64,000 nucleotides of DNA from Clostridia bacterium. GTDB lineage: Bacteria; Bacillota; Clostridia; Oscillospirales; Acutalibacteraceae. The notes under the pieces were generated by a model. That model was not told the origin of the DNA and searched no databases. It worked only from the letters and a program-made list of their open reading frames with translations. The position numbers and the translations under genes are program-made. How positions within the stretch are numbered: the stretch's first letter is position 1; each line of letters begins with the position of its first letter. Shown piece by piece: positions 59,137 to 64,000 of the stretch. Location: contig JAFYNR010000016.1 of the NCBI GenBank assembly GCA_017548045.1, positions 1 through 64,000 of the forward strand. Direction: 5' to 3'.

Positions 59137-60165
59137 ATGAACCATAAGCTTGAAAAACCTCAGAGATTGCTGGACCTTGAAGGCAAAATTCTTGAAGCAG
59201 GCTGGGCTAACAAGCTCATTGCTGAATACAGTCCCTTCGACGTAAAGGCAAGCAAAATCAGAATAAAAGAATGGGATTATTACATTATCGTTGACGACAG
59301 AGGCTTTGCATTTTCAACGGTTATTTCGGATAACCGCTATCTCGGCCTTGCCAACGCCACTCTTTTTGATTTGAACGAAGGCAAAAAATATGATTACGTA
59401 ATGCCCATAATAATGCCCAACGGCAGACTTCATATGCCCACCGACAGCTCAAAGGGTGATATTTTTTACCGCAATCCTTCTTCATCCGCAAGCCTTGCAT
59501 ATTACCACGAAGACGGCTTCAGAAGGCTGACGGGACATTACAAGGCAACAAAAACAAGGCCGACTTTTGATTTTGACATAAAGCTCCGTAAGTTTGAAAA
59601 TGATGATACTATGGTTATCGCTACCCCTTGGGAAACGGATAAAAAAGCATTCTACTACAATCAGAAAATCAACTGTATGCCTGCGGAGGGCTACATAAAA
59701 TTCGGTGACGTTAAAATCGACATTTCACCCGAAAGGAACTTTGCGACCCTTGACTGGGGCAGAGGTGTATGGACATATGAAAACACCTGGTACTGGAGTT
59801 CGGGTAACGGCTACATAAACGGTAAGCGCTTCGGTTTCAATCTTGGTTACGGTTTTGGCGATACGACCGCCGCAAGTGAGAATATGTTTTTCTACGACGG
59901 CAAATGCCACAAGCTTGACCGCATCCGTTTTGACATACCCGAAAATATTATGCAGCCATGGAAAATCATCAGCTCTGACGGACGGTTTGATATGGATTTC
60001 AGACCCGTTTATGACAATGCTTCAAACCTTAATGCGTTGGTTATAAAGCGTAATGCTCATCAGGTATTCGGCAAAATGACCGGTAAAGCAATTCTTGACG
60101 ACGGCACCGTGCTTGAAATCAAAGACCTGCTTATGTTTGCCGAAAGAGTAATAAACAAGAACTGA
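59137..60165 (+). CDS. DUF2804 family protein
   Basis: ATG at 59137 follows AAGGAG, giving 342 residues. The body is beta-rich, with TLFDLNEGKKYDYVMPI, DWGRGVWTYENTWYWSSGNG and GFNLGYGFGDTTAASENMFF, which are typical of DUF2804. The family is related to hydroxyneurosporene-synthase-like beta folds and has no known enzyme activity. It follows the sulfatase by 14 bp and is 13 bp before the esterase gene, so it is in the same unit. Confidence 0.85.
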   Translation: MNHKLEKPQRLLDLEGKILEAGWANKLIAEYSPFDVKASKIRIKEWDYYIIVDDRGFAFSTVISDNRYLGLANATLFDLNEGKKYDYVMPIIMPNGRLHMPTDSSKGDIFYRNPSSSASLAYYHEDGFRRLTGHYKATKTRPTFDFDIKLRKFENDDTMVIATPWETDKKAFYYNQKINCMPAEGYIKFGDVKIDISPERNFATLDWGRGVWTYENTWYWSSGNGYINGKRFGFNLGYGFGDTTAASENMFFYDGKCHKLDRIRFDIPENIMQPWKIISSDGRFDMDFRPVYDNASNLNALVIKRNAHQVFGKMTGKAILDDGTVLEIKDLLMFAERVINKN

Positions 60166-60178
60166 AAGGAGAATGAAA

Positions 60179-61222
60179 ATGAAGAAACTTTTTGCAATTA
60201 TCCTTGCTTTTACATTTATCTTCACTCTGTCCGCAAGTGCTTTTGCACTTTCGAAAGAAGGCGGAATCGAGCCTCTCAAGGCGCAGTTTGTTCAGGGTGA
60301 AGGCCCCGAAGCCAACGGATATACCGTTGATTACAGCTACTATTCCCCCGTTAAGGAAAACGACACAACCAAATACCCTCTCGTTGTGTGGCTTCACGGT
60401 ATGGGCGACGGCAAAGAGCCCGGAAGTCCCGTCAAAAAGAGCAACATAGCCTACTGGACAAGCGATGAATTCCAGGCACGCTTCAAGCCTGCAGGCGGTG
60501 CATTCATCCTTGCCGCACGCTCGAGAGAAGAAGATAACATCTTCTGGAGCAACGAAATGATTGAGCCTCTCAGAGCCGCAATCGACGAATTCATAGCGGA
60601 TAACAAGGATAATATTGACCTTACAAGAATTTACGTGGGCGGTTACTCAATGGGCGGTAAAATGACACTTAAAATGGCGGTTGCCTACCCCGAAATGTTT
60701 GCCGCAGCCTTCCCCATCTGCCCTGCATGGGCACCCTCGGATGAGCTTTGCGGTATGCTTGCAGATACTCCCGTATGGATTACCTCCAGCACCCGTGACC
60801 CTCTTGTTAACTACTATTTGGCGGTTTCGCCTACCTTTGAAAGAATAACCTCCGTTTCAAACGTTGCGGCAGAATGCAGGCTTTCAACGCTCACAAAGGT
60901 ATGCTATGAAGACGGCACAAAAACAAGCAGCAGCCATCACGCCTGGTATGCGGTAAACCACGATATGTTCAGCGATGCAAACGGAGATTATCACAATATG
61001 TCAACCGTAAACGGTCTTGGCGAGGAAGTCAGTCTCTCGTATCCCGACGGAATGATAAGCTGGCTCAGCTCTCAGACTTCGGATTATGACGGCACGCCCA
61101 TTGCCGGCACCGGCAACCTTACATCCGAGCATTCAACGGATAACGTAATTTACTGCGACGGAGTTCTCGGCTTCTTTGAGCTTCTCTTCAATGCAATTAA
61201 GATGATAATAGGTATAAAATAA
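60179..61222 (+). CDS. Secreted alpha/beta-hydrolase (esterase/depolymerase-like)
   Basis: ATG at 60179 is preferred to the one at 60173 because GGAG is 7 nt away; 347 residues result. A signal peptide spans about residues 1-23 (ending SASAFA). The core has VVWLHGMGDG (oxyanion region), YVGGYSMGGKMTL with the nucleophile Ser, and SHHAWYAVN with a candidate catalytic His. It is like feruloyl esterases and polyhydroxybutyrate depolymerases. It probably deacylates plant or host glycans outside the cell before sulfate removal inside. The C-terminus is hydrophobic (FFELLFNAIKMIIGIK), a possible anchor. Confidence 0.82.
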   Translation: MKKLFAIILAFTFIFTLSASAFALSKEGGIEPLKAQFVQGEGPEANGYTVDYSYYSPVKENDTTKYPLVVWLHGMGDGKEPGSPVKKSNIAYWTSDEFQARFKPAGGAFILAARSREEDNIFWSNEMIEPLRAAIDEFIADNKDNIDLTRIYVGGYSMGGKMTLKMAVAYPEMFAAAFPICPAWAPSDELCGMLADTPVWITSSTRDPLVNYYLAVSPTFERITSVSNVAAECRLSTLTKVCYEDGTKTSSSHHAWYAVNHDMFSDANGDYHNMSTVNGLGEEVSLSYPDGMISWLSSQTSDYDGTPIAGTGNLTSEHSTDNVIYCDGVLGFFELLFNAIKMIIGIK

Positions 61223-61225
61223 CAA

Positions 61226-61260
61226 CAGCGGCTTACATTTGTTTGTAAGCCGCTGCTTTT
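61226..61260. terminator. Bidirectional terminator
   Basis: CAGCGGCTTACA (61226-61237) and TGTAAGCCGCTG (61244-61255) form a 12-bp stem between the esterase gene and the converging oligopeptidase gene. Confidence 0.85.
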
Positions 61261-61262
61261 TA

Positions 61263-62954
61263 TCAGAAAAGCTCTTCTTCAATTTTTTCAATAATCTTCG
61301 CTGTGCTGTGTGCAGTATTTTTAAGGGCGTTTTCACCGAAGGGAGATTTCAGACCTGCGCCTTCAATCAGCTCACCAAGGGACACGCCGCCTGTCTTTTT
61401 GAGGAATTCAACGTATTTTTCAAGTGCACCGTCAAAATCCTCTCTCGAAAGTCCCAGAAAGCCCAGGGCAACGCACTGTGCAATACAATAATCAATATAG
61501 TAAAACGGGCTTTCGTAAATATGCATCTGATACTGCCAGCGTGTGCCCAGCTCAAGATAAGGAATACCCTCAAAGGAGATATAGGGTCTGTATTTCTTTT
61601 CAAGCTTCAGATATTCGCTCTTTCTCTCATCAGGCGTCAGGTCGGGATTTTCATAAACTATATGCTGAAATTCGTCAACTATTGTACCGTAGGGAATAAA
61701 CGAAAGTGCGTCAACGATATGCTTATAGCGGTATTTATCGGAGCTTTTGCCGAAGAAATCGTCCATATACTTATGGCAGAGAAATTCCATGCTCATACTG
61801 TGGCACTCGTGTGTTTCCATACCCGTAGGATAATCGGGCTCGGCATATTTGAACATATAATCCGCCGCAAGTGCGTGGCCGAATTCGTGGGTGATAACGT
61901 CGATATCACCGCTTGTACCGTTGAAGTTTGCAAGTATAAAGGGCTGCTTGTATTTTGCAAAGGTGGTGCAGTAGCCACCGCCGAATTTTCCGTCACGGGC
62001 TTCAACGTCAAAGGCTTCGGCATCAAGCATTCTCTGCATAAAGCCGCCGATTTCAGGCTTCATATCGTGATACATTTTCAGAGCATTCTCAAAAATCTCT
62101 TCCGTACCGATAACGGGTCTGGGCATTTCGCCCGTAACGCTGATTGCGTCGTCATAGTACATTATTTCATCCAGATTCAATCTGTTTTTTATGCGTTCTT
62201 TAAGCCCGGAAACGGCAGGAACAATATCGGTTTCAACGCTCTTTCTGAATGCGGCAACCATTTTTTCGTCGTAGTCTACCCTGCCCATTCTGTAATAGCC
62301 CAGCTCAACGAAATTTTTGTAGCCCAGCTTACGGGCAATCTGTGTGCGGATTTTAACAAGACCGTCAAAAATTTCATCGAACGTTTCCGCATTGGCTTCC
62401 ATAGTTATGCCGATTGCCTCTGCAGCTTTCTTTCGCACGTCACGACTGTCATCCTCAAGCTTGCCTCTCAACACGGAAAGGGGCATTTTTTTGCCCTCAA
62501 ATTCAAATGCAAGCTCGCCCATAAACTTTGAGTATCGGGTAACAAGCGCATTTTCCTGCTGTAAATCCTCAATCACCTCGGGCGAGAAGGTTTTGAGCGA
62601 CATTTCAAAGCCTTTGAAAACTCTGGGATTTATCAGCTTTTCCGCATCCGCTTTATAAGGCGATTCGAGCATTGCCTTCTTATATTCATTCTCAATTTCG
62701 GAGAAAAGCGGCATTGCATTATCGTAATAATCCATCTCCGCATTATAGAATTCATCCCTTGTGTTGAGGGTGAAACGGCAATTTGCAAGGGCACAGGCGG
62801 TTTCGGCTTCTTCGCTTATCTTATTGAATTCATCTCTTGCCGCCTTCAGATCCTCTGCGGATTCTGCCGATTTGATTTTTGCGATTATCTTTTCGGCCTG
62901 TTCTTTTAATTCTTCAACCGTGATTCTTTTATACGGCATTTCGGAAACTTTCAT
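61263..62954 (-). CDS. M3 family oligoendopeptidase (PepF-like)
   Basis: It degrades peptides in the cytoplasm. The 563-residue product has the zinc motif DVITHEFGHALAADY with the HExxH core (HEFGH), followed by the M3-type downstream ligands (METHECHSMSMEFL). The N-terminal half is helical. ATG at 62954 follows AAGGGGAAT. It is monocistronic and divergent from the GH43 gene. Confidence 0.92.
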   Translation of the reverse strand: MKVSEMPYKRITVEELKEQAEKIIAKIKSAESAEDLKAARDEFNKISEEAETACALANCRFTLNTRDEFYNAEMDYYDNAMPLFSEIENEYKKAMLESPYKADAEKLINPRVFKGFEMSLKTFSPEVIEDLQQENALVTRYSKFMGELAFEFEGKKMPLSVLRGKLEDDSRDVRKKAAEAIGITMEANAETFDEIFDGLVKIRTQIARKLGYKNFVELGYYRMGRVDYDEKMVAAFRKSVETDIVPAVSGLKERIKNRLNLDEIMYYDDAISVTGEMPRPVIGTEEIFENALKMYHDMKPEIGGFMQRMLDAEAFDVEARDGKFGGGYCTTFAKYKQPFILANFNGTSGDIDVITHEFGHALAADYMFKYAEPDYPTGMETHECHSMSMEFLCHKYMDDFFGKSSDKYRYKHIVDALSFIPYGTIVDEFQHIVYENPDLTPDERKSEYLKLEKKYRPYISFEGIPYLELGTRWQYQMHIYESPFYYIDYCIAQCVALGFLGLSREDFDGALEKYVEFLKKTGGVSLGELIEGAGLKSPFGENALKNTAHSTAKIIEKIEEELF

Positions 62955-62986
62955 ATCTATTCCCCTTTTCTTTTGTCAACATTGCT

Positions 62987-63016
62987 ATTATACTATGAAA
63001 CATATATTAAATACAA
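62987..63016 (-). promoter_or_regulatory. Promoter of the oligoendopeptidase gene
   Basis: On the minus strand TTGTAT (63011-63016), 18 bp and TATAAT (62987-62992). Confidence 0.55.
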
Positions 63017-63038
63017 CATAAAAATAGAATTCAGACGG

Positions 63039-63067
63039 TAGATTTTTCTTGTTCTCCGTGCTATAAT
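63039..63067 (+). promoter_or_regulatory. Promoter of the GH43-like gene
   Basis: A perfect TATAAT (63062-63067) precedes the GH43 ribosome binding site. The -35 box (TAGATT at 63039) is poor. Confidence 0.4.
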
Positions 63068-63090
63068 CAAAACAGCAAAGGAGGAATATT

Positions 63091-64000
63091 ATGGCCTGCT
63101 TATTCACATATTTCACACACGGTTCCCGAGGCGACAGAGAACAGGTGTGGTTTTCGCTGAGCCGCGACGGACTTCATTGGAACGATATAGGCACAGACGA
63201 ACCCGTGCTCTGCTCCCGACTCGGTACAAAGGGCGTGCGCGACCCCTTCCCCGTTTACGACGAAAAACAGAAAAAATATTTTATCATTGCAACCGACCTT
63301 AACACTTCTTCGGGCGATTGGGGCGAATTTTCCCGTAACGGAAGCCGATGCATTGTTGTATGGGAATCTGAAGATCTGATAAATTGGAGCGATGAAAGGC
63401 TTGTTGAGGTAGGTATTCCCGAGGCAGGCTGTGTGTGGGCACCCGAAGCGGTTTTCTGCAAGGAAGAGGATGCCTGGTTTGTCTTCTGGGCATCAAACGT
63501 AAAAGAAAGCGGAGATGCCGATTACAAACAGCGTATCTACGGTGCATTCACAAAGGATTTCAGAACGTTCACCGAGCCCTTCAAATTTATCGATAAGGAT
63601 ATTTCGGTTATCGATACAAACATTGTTTGGGATAAAGGCTTTTACTACCGCACGTCAAAAGACGAAACCAACAAGGTTATTTTTATTGAGCGCAGTGAAA
63701 AACTCATTCCCGAAAACGGCAGAGAATATGAAAAAATCATCTCTCCCCTGCTTGACGGATTCAAGGGTCTTGAGGGACCCGAGGTATATTACATCAAGGA
63801 TTTGAAAAAATGGTGCCTTATCGCAGATCAATACGGCACTCATACGGGCTATCTGCCTATGCTGACAGACGACCTTTCAAGCGGAGAATTTGAAATTCTC
63901 AAGCCCGAGGAATACAGTCTCGGTATACATCAGAAACAGCACGGCGGTATAATCGAAATTTCCGACGATACCGCACAAGCGCTTATTGAACATTACGGAA
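63091..64000 (+). CDS. Glycoside hydrolase family 43-like enzyme (3' end outside window)
   Basis: The frame is open from ATG 63091, behind AAAGGAGGAA, to the right edge and yields 303 residues without a stop. The five-bladed propeller pattern of GH43 is visible: VWFSLSRDGLHW, GVRDPFPVYDEKQKKYFIIA, WAPEAVFCKEEDAWFVFWAS, IDTNIVWDKGFYYRTSK and GLEGPEVYYIKDLKKW. The Asp of VRDPFP and the Glu of GPEV are candidate catalytic residues. There is no signal peptide. Members are arabinofuranosidases, xylosidases and related enzymes; the substrate cannot be named. More domains may follow outside the window. Confidence 0.85.
   Translation, partial: MACLFTYFTHGSRGDREQVWFSLSRDGLHWNDIGTDEPVLCSRLGTKGVRDPFPVYDEKQKKYFIIATDLNTSSGDWGEFSRNGSRCIVVWESEDLINWSDERLVEVGIPEAGCVWAPEAVFCKEEDAWFVFWASNVKESGDADYKQRIYGAFTKDFRTFTEPFKFIDKDISVIDTNIVWDKGFYYRTSKDETNKVIFIERSEKLIPENGREYEKIISPLLDGFKGLEGPEVYYIKDLKKWCLIADQYGTHTGYLPMLTDDLSSGEFEILKPEEYSLGIHQKQHGGIIEISDDTAQALIEHYG

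Noticed and set aside
61239..62531. 430-codon plus-strand frame opposite the M3 oligopeptidase gene
   Set aside because: It is the antisense shadow of a well-supported peptidase gene and has no coding signature.

Overview
The window reads as the chromosome of an anaerobic, gut-type Gram-positive Clostridia, most likely Oscillospiraceae/Ruminococcaceae. The reasons are the [FeFe]-hydrogenase maturases HydE, HydG and HydF with the small TM1266-type regulator, a Cys-type sulfatase beside an anaerobic sulfatase-maturating enzyme, type III pantothenate kinase with an ECF S component, a GT2/CDP-glycerol polymerase fusion, many glycan-active enzymes, strong AGGAGG-type ribosome binding sites and sigma-A promoters with 17-bp spacers. 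Assignments come from reading the sequence and family knowledge; no searches were run.

Layout. Bases 1-384 hold the 5' end of a four-helix-bundle (S23/Avd-like) gene, a 181-bp array of seven hairpins closed by 14-bp terminal inverted repeats, a terminator and a displaced 3' fragment of tRNA-Leu. Bases 385-4257 are a visibly AT-rich island of 3,873 bp bounded by a 57-bp direct repeat of the tRNA-Leu(CAA) 3' half. It carries a putative small RNA unit, five poorly characterised genes and a duplicated 19-bp operator-like motif, but no integrase. From 4.3 to 11.3 kb on the minus strand lie a membrane-anchored XRE regulator, guaB, and a six-gene operon (pyridoxal kinase, thyA, folA, a zinc-ribbon membrane protein, a TPM-domain protein, ppa). 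From 11.5 to 16.9 kb lie a secreted ceramidase-like protein, azlCD, a metallophosphoesterase and a MATE pump. From 16.9 to 20.9 kb is the hydrogenase maturation operon (TM1266-type gene, hydE, hydG, hydF, then the MATE gene), behind a consensus promoter and a leader with an intrinsic terminator.

From 21 to 34.7 kb are an OPA-type transporter with a threonine-aldolase-like enzyme, a secreted lipase-like protein, the GT2/TagF-like polymerase, an FAD oxidoreductase, a rhamnose cassette (rhaA, rhaD, fucO) without a kinase, a GPH symporter and a glycerophosphodiesterase. From 34.7 to 49.4 kb are a Y-family polymerase/YolD pair behind a LexA-like box, a GH16 enzyme, a 115-bp MITE-like element beside tRNA-Leu(TAA), MscS and CDF genes, a long PRPP synthetase, GH36 and DUF4091 enzymes, proC, mscL with a zinc-ribbon tail, and a PflA-like radical SAM protein. 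From 49.5 to 64 kb are coaX with an ECF S component and metA, a GHL10 lipoprotein with a large cell-wall amidase, an anSME/sulfatase/DUF2804/esterase cluster, an M3 oligopeptidase and a truncated GH43 enzyme.

The core genes supply nucleotides, cofactors and H2 metabolism. The accessory genes point to life on host or plant glycans (sulfated sugars, rhamnose, alpha-galactosides, beta-glucans). The parts least explained by known families are the hairpin array with its four-helix-bundle gene, the integrase-less tRNA island with its own two-site regulon and small RNA, and the leader RNA of the hydrogenase maturation operon.
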